A DNA stretch of 64,000 nucleotides from Paenibacillus sp. FSL H7-0331 (lineage in GTDB: Bacteria > Bacillota > Bacilli > Paenibacillales > NBRC-103111): contig NZ_MRTH01000001.1 of NCBI RefSeq assembly GCF_001956045.1, forward strand, positions 310,001 through 374,000, in the 5' to 3' direction. Position numbers and translations under genes: made by a program. Below, piece by piece: positions 50,368-60,072 of the stretch; the first letter of the stretch is position 1; the number at the start of each line of letters is the position of its first letter. Below the pieces are notes generated by a model. It ran no database searches and was not told the DNA's origin. It saw nothing but the letters and a program-made list of their open reading frames with translations.

Positions 50368-53300
50368 TCAGGAAGAAATGTGCACATTGTTCCAGAAGGC
50401 CGACGTTTCCACTCCGTTGGAGCTTCCGCCCACCTGTATTTTGGAAATCGTATCGACTGCGTTGCGGAAGTTCCCCTGATCCACAACCTTCACTCCATCA
50501 ATATACAGATCCATTTTTCTTGTTGCTGGATTCAGATCAATACGAATCGCATACCATTGATTTTCCACAACTGGAGCCACTACAACCGTCGTCGATCCAT
50601 CCAGATACCAGAAGCCGTCGTCTTCAACCAGCAGCGAGATACCATTAGTTCCACTTGGCGACTGCATATAAGCGACGATCGCACCGCCGTTGCTTTTCAC
50701 CGTACCGAAACTTACCTTGAAATCGAATTGGACGGAGAACGGACCGGCTTGCTGTTCAAAGCTGGCTGTTGCCGATGGGAATCCACCCGGCGAGTTATCA
50801 TAAATATTCAGGCTTTTATCCGATACGGACGGAGTCTCCGAAATTTGGATGTAAGAGCCTCCCACTGTAGTGGGACTGTATACCCAGCTTGCCGGCAGCT
50901 CTGATACGTCATAGGAATCAAACGTTTCGTCAAGCAGTACGGAATTCGGAGGCACGACCGTGATCGCTGCCGTTCCCGTTGCGGTCACGCCGTTAGCGGT
51001 GAATGACGCCGTTAGGGTTGCCGTTCCTGGTGCGATCCCGCTTACGATCCCGCTGGAGCTGATTATCGCTACAGACGGGTCGGATGATGTATATTGAATC
51101 TGCTCGCCTGTAATATCCAGCTTCGTTTCCACTCCTGAATTGTAGATGCTGGCGGTCACCGTTGCCTGCGCTGTCTTGCTTACCGACAGCTGCTGTGGCA
51201 GGCCGCCTATAGTCAGGTGATCCAGCTGACCGGACGGAAGAACCACCTCACCATACGTAATGGCGGTAGAATCAAACGAAGCCGTATGGGATGCATTTCC
51301 TTTGCCGGCTGCAGTGAAGACGCCTCCCAGCGTAGTGCGCAGTGAAATATCATGCGTACCGATAGCAGCTCCCCATTGAATGCCGTCCGAGGAATAATAA
51401 GCCGAATATGTCCCGGAATGCCTTACCAGCTTTACATACCCTGGAAGCGCCGGCTGACCGAGTGACAAGGAGCCGACTTCGCTATTGTCTGCATCACGCC
51501 AGAACAGCCTCAGCCCGTTCCCTGCAACGTTAGCAATAGCAACAAACTTGGCGTTGGAGGCCGGAGTCTCGCGCAGCATAAGACCCGTCAATGCACCGTT
51601 CGGAGCCCCTGTGGAGTCCGCAAGCCTCGTGCTTACGCTGTAATCCTGAAGCGGTGTCGCATGGATTTGCTCATATACATATGAGAATTGATCCGAGGAC
51701 CCCATATCCCCCTTGGACGGCACATGCAGGCCTGCACCGGAGCTCGTGACGGTAACGGTGCTTCCGCTGGAAGATGCCGAACCTGTGGGAGCGGGATTGC
51801 CAATCGCGATACCCGACCATGGCGCCGATACGTTGAACACATCTCCGGACGTTATCGAGCTGCCGCTGCCGACACGAACGATTCCCCATTCCTCCAGGGA
51901 AGGAACCGTAACCTTATGCTTGCCGCTTGCTGCATTTGTTACAGTAAGCTCAAGCGGATTATGGCCCGGCCGGTAAAGCACGGCCTGAAGGTTGGAGCCT
52001 CCAAAAAATGCCGAATCCGCCAACGTAAGCTCGATATCCTCTGCCGTTAGCCCGGTACGGTTCAGCAGGTGGATGACTTTCGGAGCGTGAGTGTTCTCAG
52101 GCGAGCGAACGGTGGCATACAACTGTTCTCCGCCGCTGACAGACACCTGGCTTCTGGCAGCGAGCCAGGATGAATCGACATAGGTGGCACCGAGAACAGT
52201 GGCGCCGCTATTGCTGATCAGCAGTTGGTCGGCCGCGCTGAAGGAAGCTGTCGGAGCATATTCGATCAGCGTGTCTAGACCTTCAAATGATTGCTCGCGC
52301 AGCGCATAAGCCGGCAGACTGTCATTGGCAGCAAGTATTCTGAAAGGTACACCGGCTTTAAACAATTTCATCGACAAGCTGCTGAGCGTCGCAAAATTCA
52401 TATCGCTCCATTTGACAAGTATGCCTACCTTGGCGGGAGGCTCCTGCCCATCGAACAGGAACGGATATTGCCTGATAAAATGGAATAAATCACCGTACTG
52501 CTCGACGGTTCCGAAGTAGCGCGTCGAGCCCTGCAGCCAGGCATCCCACGGTACGAGCATATACTGCCCGAGCGCATAGGATGCGGCGATGCCTTCACGA
52601 ATTTTGGCCTCGTGATAAGGCAGCGGCGATATGATATGCGGCTTGCCGAGGCCTGAGGACAAGGAGCCGTTCGTTACCATATTATCGATGGTCATGGAGT
52701 CCTCATCATTCTCACCCATGCCATAATTGAACGCATCATGCAGAAAATGCTTGCTTGCCACGGAATCCTTAATGAAGGGAGCATTATTGGAATACTCTAT
52801 CGTTGTACCCGCATAAGCCTCCAGATCATGTTTCATCCGGGTATGAAAACCAATGGCAGCCTTGTAGTTGAAATCACTAAAAGCACCGTCCAAGGGTGAT
52901 AGTATTTTTTTATTGATATAATCGCCGTTGGTCTGAACATTAAGTGTCGTCTGCAAATACGTCTTATAGTTGAAGGCTGATATATCGGAAACTCCCCAGC
53001 CACTCAGCTGTGTATCCGAATAGTTGTCATCCAGATACTGGCGGAACTGCTCCATGCACGGATCGCAGAAATCTCCGCCGAACTTGTAGGCATCCACGCT
53101 GCCACGCCAATCGTCAAACTGGAAGGAAGCCGCTCCCGCGTCGATGCTCTGCTTGCCGACATTCAGCACAGCCTGGTAGTATAACGGATCGCTCATGCTG
53201 CCCCAGGTCGCTCCCCAGGTCATCCATGGCGCTACAATCGGAGTTCCGTCGAAGTATTTGGCTCTGCCAACCGATCCCATATTCATATTCAAGGTGCCCT

Positions 53301-55161
53301 GAAAGCCGACTCCCTGCCGTACGATATTGGAAATCTGGTTTTTGTCGGTTATATAAGACCACTTGTCATCGGTAGCCATAAAACGTTTCAACACATCCAG
53401 TGTTCCCAACTGTCCATCCATGCCGTCGGTACGCCACCACCTGGAGGAAAGGAATACGCTGGAGTAGCTGTCGAAGGAATTTTTCTCAACACCGGGTGCC
53501 GGCGGCGTAACAAGGTCTGGTGCAGGAAACTTTGGCTCGCCCACGTAAATATGGACATTGTCCAGGTTCACGATGCGGATGTAATTGGCATCATCTGCAT
53601 AGGAAGCTCCGCTGACCTTCAGCTTTGCTATATTGGCGGCATCATCGTACCGGAACGGAACAGCCGTTGACTTCAATTCGCCGTCGAGATAGAAGTCGAA
53701 GGTTTTGGCTGCGAAATCAGCAGCCACCGTGATGCTTCTCCAGCCATGAAGCGGAAGTCCTGTGACCAGATTCGTTGTCGTTGTTGTTGTTCCCACGGTT
53801 CGAAACGAAGTTATTTTATCAGGTGTGACGCTCAATGCAATTGCAGCCTTACCCGCTGAATCCAGCATATAGAACAGCGCATTTTCCTTGCCAGCAGTTG
53901 CCCCCGTCGGCAGCTGGACATCAGCCTGTATCGTCAGCTTGCCTGTCTGTGAGGCAAAGCTCTTGTTAATGCCTTCCGTAGTCATTTTACTGGCATCGTA
54001 AATTTGTAAATATCGGTCTCCATCAGGCTTCTCTTTCACCTGCACATATGAGCTGCCTGTCGTCTGGGCTCCCCATTGGGAAGGGGTCGTTCCCACCGTG
54101 ATCGAATTAAAGCTTTCATACACGAGATCGGTTACCGTCGCTGCATAGACCTGCTGTGTAACGGCTGCATTCACGTATCCGGCGGCTTTCACAACGATCT
54201 GATACGATTTGGCGGTTGGAAAAGCGGCTGCCCCGATATGTAGATTGCCGGAACCCACTGTATACGTTGAACCGCTGACTGTCGCTCCGTCAATCGCAAC
54301 GCCGCTGATCGCCGCACGCCATGAAGCGCTATCCGTAAAAGCAAGATCAACCGGCTGACCCACTGTGGCATTCGTCACGTCAGGAGCAAGCACAGGAGGC
54401 TGCAGCAATCTGACCGCCCCGCTGTACACGGCTACCTGATCCAGATTAACGATACGGATATAGTTCGCATTATCCGCATAGTAGGCTCCAGCTACCTGGA
54501 GCTTGCTCAGGTTCACGGCATCATCGTAACGGAAAGGTACACCGCTTTGAATGAGTGAGCCGTCCAGGTAGAAATCATACGTTTTGCTGCTATAATCCGC
54601 TGCAACAATCAGGCTTCTCCAGCCGTTCAGGGGCAGACCCGTGGCCAGTGTCGTGCTCGTCGTGACACCGCTGACTGTGCGATAGGTAATAATTTTGTCC
54701 GGCTGCAGATTGAGCGCAATTGCCGGTTTGTTAGCTGAATCGAGGATATAGAACAGCATGTTTTCCTTGCCGGCTGTAGCCCCTGCGGGCAGCTGCACAT
54801 CCGCTTGAACGGTCAGCTTGCCCGTCTGTGAGGTGAAGGTTTTGGTGATTCCCTGTGTCGCCTGCTTGCTTGCATCGTAAATTTGCAGAAAACGTCCGCC
54901 CTCAGGCCGTTCAGCCACTTTAACATAAGAGCTTCCGGTCACCGACACTCCCCAGTTAGCTGGTGTCGATCCCGTTGCCATCCCGTCAAATGACTCATTG
55001 ATCAGATCGCTTTCCGGCAGCGGATCGGCATTGACAACTGCAGCGCCGAAACCGCTAATTGGTAATAATGCCGTGAACAATAAAGCTAAACTTAATAACA
55101 TACATAAGTACCGCCGCCTTTCCCGTCCCCAACGCTGTAAACCCGATGAATGAACCTTCAA
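50368..55161 (-). CDS. Large secreted multidomain protein, probable glycoside hydrolase with three concanavalin-like modules
   Basis: The 1597-residue protein has a long signal peptide (about 1-45), a LamG/concanavalin-like module (about 55-255), a small beta domain of the DUF1533 type (about 263-345), a second, near-duplicate module (about 350-555), a central domain (about 565-1125), a DUF1349-like module (about 1150-1300), a bacterial Ig-like Big_2 domain (about 1310-1395) and a third concanavalin-like module (1400-1597). The central domain has FQFDDWRG and CDPCMEQFRQYLDDNY, reminiscent of the Cys-rich region of GH42-like enzymes, so a TIM-barrel glycosidase is likely but not certain. No SLH or sortase signal is seen. 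The TTG at 55161 has AGGAG 8 bases upstream; a GTG three codons earlier overlaps it. Confidence 0.8.
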   Translation of the reverse strand: MKVHSSGLQRWGRERRRYLCMLLSLALLFTALLPISGFGAAVVNADPLPESDLINESFDGMATGSTPANWGVSVTGSSYVKVAERPEGGRFLQIYDASKQATQGITKTFTSQTGKLTVQADVQLPAGATAGKENMLFYILDSANKPAIALNLQPDKIITYRTVSGVTTSTTLATGLPLNGWRSLIVAADYSSKTYDFYLDGSLIQSGVPFRYDDAVNLSKLQVAGAYYADNANYIRIVNLDQVAVYSGAVRLLQPPVLAPDVTNATVGQPVDLAFTDSASWRAAISGVAIDGATVSGSTYTVGSGNLHIGAAAFPTAKSYQIVVKAAGYVNAAVTQQVYAATVTDLVYESFNSITVGTTPSQWGAQTTGSSYVQVKEKPDGDRYLQIYDASKMTTEGINKSFASQTGKLTIQADVQLPTGATAGKENALFYMLDSAGKAAIALSVTPDKITSFRTVGTTTTTTNLVTGLPLHGWRSITVAADFAAKTFDFYLDGELKSTAVPFRYDDAANIAKLKVSGASYADDANYIRIVNLDNVHIYVGEPKFPAPDLVTPPAPGVEKNSFDSYSSVFLSSRWWRTDGMDGQLGTLDVLKRFMATDDKWSYITDKNQISNIVRQGVGFQGTLNMNMGSVGRAKYFDGTPIVAPWMTWGATWGSMSDPLYYQAVLNVGKQSIDAGAASFQFDDWRGSVDAYKFGGDFCDPCMEQFRQYLDDNYSDTQLSGWGVSDISAFNYKTYLQTTLNVQTNGDYINKKILSPLDGAFSDFNYKAAIGFHTRMKHDLEAYAGTTIEYSNNAPFIKDSVASKHFLHDAFNYGMGENDEDSMTIDNMVTNGSLSSGLGKPHIISPLPYHEAKIREGIAASYALGQYMLVPWDAWLQGSTRYFGTVEQYGDLFHFIRQYPFLFDGQEPPAKVGILVKWSDMNFATLSSLSMKLFKAGVPFRILAANDSLPAYALREQSFEGLDTLIEYAPTASFSAADQLLISNSGATVLGATYVDSSWLAARSQVSVSGGEQLYATVRSPENTHAPKVIHLLNRTGLTAEDIELTLADSAFFGGSNLQAVLYRPGHNPLELTVTNAASGKHKVTVPSLEEWGIVRVGSGSSITSGDVFNVSAPWSGIAIGNPAPTGSASSSGSTVTVTSSGAGLHVPSKGDMGSSDQFSYVYEQIHATPLQDYSVSTRLADSTGAPNGALTGLMLRETPASNAKFVAIANVAGNGLRLFWRDADNSEVGSLSLGQPALPGYVKLVRHSGTYSAYYSSDGIQWGAAIGTHDISLRTTLGGVFTAAGKGNASHTASFDSTAITYGEVVLPSGQLDHLTIGGLPQQLSVSKTAQATVTASIYNSGVETKLDITGEQIQYTSSDPSVAIISSSGIVSGIAPGTATLTASFTANGVTATGTAAITVVPPNSVLLDETFDSYDVSELPASWVYSPTTVGGSYIQISETPSVSDKSLNIYDNSPGGFPSATASFEQQAGPFSVQFDFKVSFGTVKSNGGAIVAYMQSPSGTNGISLLVEDDGFWYLDGSTTVVVAPVVENQWYAIRIDLNPATRKMDLYIDGVKVVDQGNFRNAVDTISKIQVGGSSNGVETSAFWNNVHISS

Positions 55162-55224
55162 TGTCTTCACTCCTTGAACTGATTTTTTATGAAACTAGGA
55201 TAATCGTCAAAGCATTACAGCAAA

Positions 55225-55238
55225 TGAGATCGCTTTCA
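55225..55238 (-). promoter_or_regulatory. Perfect cre box upstream of the large secreted protein gene
   Basis: Minus-strand TGAAAGCGATCTCA matches TGWAANCGNTNWCA at all 14 positions. It lies 64 bases before the start codon, with a possible -35 (TTGACG) just downstream, which suggests CcpA repression in rich sugar. Confidence 0.7.
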
Positions 55239-55344
55239 TGAAAAAGTATACGCTTAAGCCTTGCGCCAAAGGAATGGACGAATCAGAGCCGCTTATGGAC
55301 ATATCTCATTTGTTGCGACTTCCGCCCGACATCAGGGATTAGAC

Positions 55345-56859
55345 TTACTTCATATAGTCCGAGGGTGCCAAGCCCGTAACCTTTTTGAAGACGCGGCTGA
55401 AATACAAAGGATCGGAATAACCTACTCGATCCGCTATATCCTTCAACAGTAAGCCAGATGAATCGCTCATCAGCTTCTTAGCCTGATGAACTCGCCATTG
55501 GGTTAAATATTCACCGGGCGTAACCCCACGGAATTTTTTGAACATGGCGCTTAAATAATTGGGTACCAGATTAAACCGCCTGGACAAATCCTGAAGGGTA
55601 ATAGGCAGCGAGTAGTTGGCCTGCAAATACTGCTCGATTTGTACAATGATTTCCTCTTGATGATCACTGATTCGGGTACCGGAAGCTGCACTGTCCATCA
55701 AGGTGCTATATGTATATTCAGCTCCGGCCAGCAGCTCCGGATAGGTCAAGGAATGGAGCAGAAGCGAATCCAGCTCCATCCCTGCAAGGATGAACTGCTC
55801 ATCCGAAATCAATTTAAAATGCTCTGGAAACATAAAAAGAATTTGCTTCAAGCCATTTTCGATAGTGATTTGGCTGGCTTCCTGTCGCTCCCAGCCGTGT
55901 ACGATGTCAAAGATCGCATCGAGGATCGGCTGCTTCTGCCGCAGCTCCATCGCCTGAAGGAGCGTACGATAATAGGGCTGCATAGGCGCAGGCTTGCGGT
56001 CAGCACATTCATCCATTACGCTGGATCGGCCGAACAGCAGACCAAGCCGCATCCTTTTGCCTGTAGTTTGCAGCACCTGCCTGAGTCCTGACAATTCGGT
56101 CACGGGTTGCTGCACAATGGTCAGGGGGATGGCTAACCGGTCCGCCCTGTGCAGCAGTTCCTGAATCAATCCCTGCGCAGCCTGAAGTACTGATTCTATG
56201 GATTCCTTGCTTCCTACCAGCAGAAAGCGTTCATTTTCTTTCTCTGTATCCAGTATCCAGCAGCCATAGGGTTCAGCTATCATCTTCCGTATAATGGCCT
56301 CCGCGTAATCCGACTGCCAAAATAACTTGCCCGGATGCATATGATCCTCATAAGCTTGGCCCATAGAGCCTGCGCACAGCATGTAGACAACGTAATGAGC
56401 ATATCTCATCGAATTGGGCAGCCGATCAACGGCTCCCTGCTCCACAACAGCTGCCCACAGCCCCTTCTCCCGTCTTCTCACTTGCTCGTTGACGCCCGCC
56501 TCGACCCGCTTAAGCAGTTCCTGCAAATCCGGAATCGTCACCGGCTTCAGCAGATAATCCTCGGCCTGCAGTTGGATCGCCTTGCGCGTATAATGGAAAT
56601 CGTCATACGAGCTTACAATGACAGTAGCGATATCCGGCCGCTGCCGCTTGGCTTCAGCGATAAGCTGAAGTCCATCCATCACCGGCATACGAATATCGGT
56701 AAACAGTACATCAGGCCGTAATTGTGCGAGCATGTCGAGTGCCTGCTCCCCGTTAAAGGCTTCCCCCAGCACCTGAAAACGCGGACCAGCCTCCTCTATC
56801 ATTTTTCTTAATGCCCGGCAATACGGCGCTTCATCGTCCACGACGACAACTGTCGGCAT
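55345..56859 (-). CDS. YesN-type response regulator (receiver plus AraC helix-turn-helix)
   Basis: The 504-residue protein begins with a receiver domain (3-125): acidic pocket VVDDEAPY, phosphoacceptor Asp55 in FTDIRMPVMDG and Lys in YLLKPV. A long middle region follows, then a C-terminal AraC-type DNA-binding domain (about 405-500) with LQDLSRRFNLVPNYLSAMFKK and DIADRVGYSDPLYFSRVFKK. The ATG at 56859 is chosen from the family N terminus and a GGGAG site; the open frame extends into the kinase gene. It is 68 bases after the kinase, its partner, and upstream of the large secreted protein, its likely target. Confidence 0.93.
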   Translation of the reverse strand: MPTVVVVDDEAPYCRALRKMIEEAGPRFQVLGEAFNGEQALDMLAQLRPDVLFTDIRMPVMDGLQLIAEAKRQRPDIATVIVSSYDDFHYTRKAIQLQAEDYLLKPVTIPDLQELLKRVEAGVNEQVRRREKGLWAAVVEQGAVDRLPNSMRYAHYVVYMLCAGSMGQAYEDHMHPGKLFWQSDYAEAIIRKMIAEPYGCWILDTEKENERFLLVGSKESIESVLQAAQGLIQELLHRADRLAIPLTIVQQPVTELSGLRQVLQTTGKRMRLGLLFGRSSVMDECADRKPAPMQPYYRTLLQAMELRQKQPILDAIFDIVHGWERQEASQITIENGLKQILFMFPEHFKLISDEQFILAGMELDSLLLHSLTYPELLAGAEYTYSTLMDSAASGTRISDHQEEIIVQIEQYLQANYSLPITLQDLSRRFNLVPNYLSAMFKKFRGVTPGEYLTQWRVHQAKKLMSDSSGLLLKDIADRVGYSDPLYFSRVFKKVTGLAPSDYMK

Positions 56860-56927
56860 TGGCCCCAGCTCCCTCTTAATCAGCTTTGAATGCTGTACGC
56901 TATTGCAGCATGTACATAAAAGATCGT

Positions 56928-58835
56928 TCACTGCGCCGCATGTAGCTGTGTCCCCTTCCACCAGCCGATGCGCACGATGGCTCCCTGGTCCTCCCCATTC
57001 AGCAGCTCTAAGCAAACCCGACTGCCAAAATGGTAGTACAGCCGTGCATACGTGTTGATCGTACCCGCTCCGCTCTCCTCCTTCCATTCATCAGGAGTCC
57101 CGCTATCCTTCTGTGCGCGAGATGTTGGTGAATAAACACTGAATGTACCTGCCGCAACCTCGGCAGCCTGTTCGGCAAAATCAACTAAATAGGACTCCGA
57201 AAATCCACAACCGTCATCCCGAATTTCAATAAACTGCCTTTGATCCCTTTCATACCCTGTAATCGTGATTTTCCAGGGATAATTGGTATTGGCAAAGCCG
57301 TGCTTGAAGCAGTTTTCCACAAACGGCTGGAGCGTAATCTTGGGAAGGGATTGTTCCAGCAGCCGCTCATCAACATCAATTACAAAGTCGAGATGGTCCT
57401 CGTAACGGATTTTCATAATATTCAGGTAGTTCAGCGTATGCCTGATTTCCTCCCGCAGCGTGACCGGCTGCCCACCCGCATAAGTGATATAGCGAAACAT
57501 CCCGACCAGCATCGTTGATAGCTGATTGATGCTGCTATTGCCCGTTTCATAGCCCAAAGCGCCGATCAAGGAAAGCGTATTGTACAAAAAGTGTGGATTG
57601 ATTTGTGCCTGGAGAGCTGCAAAATGAGACCTGAGCTCACGTGAGCGAGCCTCGATGGACTGCTCCTTCGATTCCTCCAGTCGCTCCAGCATTTTACGAA
57701 AGGATTGGTACAAGTGATGCAGCTCATTGTGCGTATTTTGCAGCTCCACGCCCCTGAACAATTTCGATTCACGCATATCCGGAATTGCATCCAGATGCAC
57801 TTGATTCATCGTGTCACGCAGCTGCCGAAGCGGCTTCAGGAGACGCTTTGTGGAGAAATACAAGGTTAACAGTGTTAATAAAATAATCAGAAAAGCCGTG
57901 ATGCTGAATATATATCCGGCTTGGCGGGTTGGTGCCAGCAGTTCCTGCTCCGGCTCTGCGATCATAACGGTCCAGTCCGAATAAGGGGCATGCTGATAAA
58001 TAAGCAAATCCCGGGAGCCGTCCGGCATATCAATCCAGGCAAATTCATTCCCGGATGGCAAGGATGGAGATGCAGCGGAATTCTGTAAAAAAGCCTGACG
58101 ATGCGGCTCAAAACGTTCTGTAAGTATGGGATTACGGGGAAATATCCATTCTCCGGTGCGGCTGATCATCATCACCTGCTTGCTGCCGGTTTGTCCGGAA
58201 GAGCTGATCTTATCCAGGTATTCGGCCGGCAGCTGGATCTCGACTAACGTATTGGGGGTCAAATCCTCTCCCAGCTTGCGAATAACCGAAATCACCTCAC
58301 GGTTCGATTCGCGATCCCAATCGTCCCTGTGCGGCGGAAGCAGCAGGCGGTATTCCGATTTGCTGCTCAGTTGATTGAACCAGGGCGATTCTCTTGCTTG
58401 CTTCGACGCCCGTGCCTTGTCATAATAGGCACCCGTTCCGAAGAAAGCGCCGGAGCGGCTCAAAATCGATACCCGATTAAAAATTTGCGGGTCCAGGCCG
58501 ACAATGGAGGTAATCAGCTCTCTCATTTTGTAGGCTGCCTCCAGGTTATTCTCGAAGTAGCTTTCGGCATTCTCCTGATAAGGCATATAAAAAAACGTGT
58601 TGGCAATCGTGGGATTGTATTTGATTTGCATAACCAGCCTGTCCATCGTATACAGCGAATTATCGAGCTGCTGGGTAATACTTGCCGCTTCTCCCCGATA
58701 AGTACGAATAATCGTCTCTACATTTACCTTCTGGTAATACCAATAAAAGACGCTGAATGCAATCGCGATGATCATCGTAACGAGCAACGAAAACGTAATA
58801 AACAGCTTCGTCTGAAAGCTGAACGGTCGTCTCAT
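56928..58835 (-). CDS. YesM-type sensor histidine kinase
   Basis: The 635-residue kinase has two transmembrane segments (about 12-34 and 308-327) around an extracytoplasmic Cache-like sensor, a HAMP domain (about 328-385), the His_kinase motif with His415 in QINPHFLYNTL and a HATPase domain with ENCFKHGFAN and RDDGCGFSE. It ends with a non-conserved stretch (AQKDSGTPDEWKEESGAG) inserted before the last strand, which keeps INTYARLYYHFG. Typical sensor for extracellular glycan breakdown products. The ATG at 58835 has no strong site. Confidence 0.93.
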   Translation of the reverse strand: MRRPFSFQTKLFITFSLLVTMIIAIAFSVFYWYYQKVNVETIIRTYRGEAASITQQLDNSLYTMDRLVMQIKYNPTIANTFFYMPYQENAESYFENNLEAAYKMRELITSIVGLDPQIFNRVSILSRSGAFFGTGAYYDKARASKQARESPWFNQLSSKSEYRLLLPPHRDDWDRESNREVISVIRKLGEDLTPNTLVEIQLPAEYLDKISSSGQTGSKQVMMISRTGEWIFPRNPILTERFEPHRQAFLQNSAASPSLPSGNEFAWIDMPDGSRDLLIYQHAPYSDWTVMIAEPEQELLAPTRQAGYIFSITAFLIILLTLLTLYFSTKRLLKPLRQLRDTMNQVHLDAIPDMRESKLFRGVELQNTHNELHHLYQSFRKMLERLEESKEQSIEARSRELRSHFAALQAQINPHFLYNTLSLIGALGYETGNSSINQLSTMLVGMFRYITYAGGQPVTLREEIRHTLNYLNIMKIRYEDHLDFVIDVDERLLEQSLPKITLQPFVENCFKHGFANTNYPWKITITGYERDQRQFIEIRDDGCGFSESYLVDFAEQAAEVAAGTFSVYSPTSRAQKDSGTPDEWKEESGAGTINTYARLYYHFGSRVCLELLNGEDQGAIVRIGWWKGTQLHAAQ

Positions 58836-59024
58836 AGCCCCAACTGCAGATCATCCCCTGCCAGCGTCCTTGCATAAGGAAGTATTTCTTCCCATTTTAC
58901 ATTCTGCAACCATTGTCTTTGGTTCATCTCGACACTCACCCCACTCCGGTTTTATTTCCAATATAACGGATATAGGCCCAGGATAAGATAGGTCTCACTT
59001 AAGGTTTAACCCGCTTCATTTAAG

Positions 59025-59933
59025 TTATTGGTTTGTGAGGGGCAGGCCGCTCCTGTAAGCATGCGGGGACAAGGTCTTTTGTTTCTTAAAAGCCAGATAA
59101 AACGCCTTATAGTCCGCATACCCGACCTCCAATGCAATCTGCGCAATTTTTTTGTCCGGGTCCCGCATCATTTCGCAGGCTCTATCAATCCGGACAAGCT
59201 GAGTATACTGGGAAACCGTCAGGCCTGTTGCCTCTTTAAAGAGGTGTGAAAAATAATTTTTGCTGAAAAAGGTTTTTTTGGCTAGCTCGGCAAGCTGAAT
59301 TGGTTCGTGAAAATGGGTGTCCAGATAAAGCAGTGCCGCTTCGATTTCCGAAGCCTTTTTGTGCTGACGCTCATTGCCTGTGCTGCGCTTCTGAAAGCCC
59401 CTCATCATCATAACAATCAGCTCAATCGTATAAGCTCTTAGAATCGCACTATGTCCGGGCATACGTTGATTGTATTCCATGTCCATTTTATGAATAAGCT
59501 GATCAAACTCACGCTGCTCGTCGAGGCTTAATCTCAGGTCCTCGCGGAACGGTTCGTCCGCCCAGCTATCTTTGAATAAATAGGAAAGCGTCAAGCTTGT
59601 AAAATCGTGAAACAAACGCAGGCTGTCATCCAAAAATCCCGGTTTGAACAAAATGTTGTAGGTTACCAGCTCCTGCTGCTCAGCTGTACGGTAAAACGTA
59701 TGTGTCACCTCATAATTAATGAGAAACAAATCCCCTTTTGCCACCTCATATATCTGTTCTCCGACAACATGGTAACCAGAACCCGAATAGACATAACAAA
59801 TTTCCACGAAATCGTGAGAATGGAAACTTCTGTCCTCCATCATCGATTCCGAATGCTTGACAATACTGAAGCTCTCGCCTTCTCTGAAAAATCGGTTGCC
59901 CTGAAACACAACACTTGCTTTCGATTCACCCAT
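59025..59933 (-). CDS. AraC family transcriptional regulator, cluster D
   Basis: The 302-residue protein has an N-terminal cupin-like sensing domain (about 20-150; HSHDFVEICYVYSGSGYHVVG) and a C-terminal AraC DNA-binding domain (about 200-298; FFSKNYFSHLFKEATG and QIALEVGYADYKAFYLAFKK). The ATG at 59933 follows CGGAGGGAG; the longer frame from 60107 would overlap the divergent gene. It is divergent from the zinc dehydrogenase-epimerase pair and probably regulates it. Confidence 0.9.
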   Translation of the reverse strand: MGESKASVVFQGNRFFREGESFSIVKHSESMMEDRSFHSHDFVEICYVYSGSGYHVVGEQIYEVAKGDLFLINYEVTHTFYRTAEQQELVTYNILFKPGFLDDSLRLFHDFTSLTLSYLFKDSWADEPFREDLRLSLDEQREFDQLIHKMDMEYNQRMPGHSAILRAYTIELIVMMMRGFQKRSTGNERQHKKASEIEAALLYLDTHFHEPIQLAELAKKTFFSKNYFSHLFKEATGLTVSQYTQLVRIDRACEMMRDPDKKIAQIALEVGYADYKAFYLAFKKQKTLSPHAYRSGLPLTNQ

Positions 59934-60072
59934 GTACTTGTCTCCCTCCGATAATCGGAATATGTACCATACGAAGTCTGACTTTACACCATCCTCATCC
60001 ATCCACAATCCCTTTACGATAGAACTGTTAGAACTTTCCTCTAACCATACAACGAAAAAGGTGGCAAAATCC

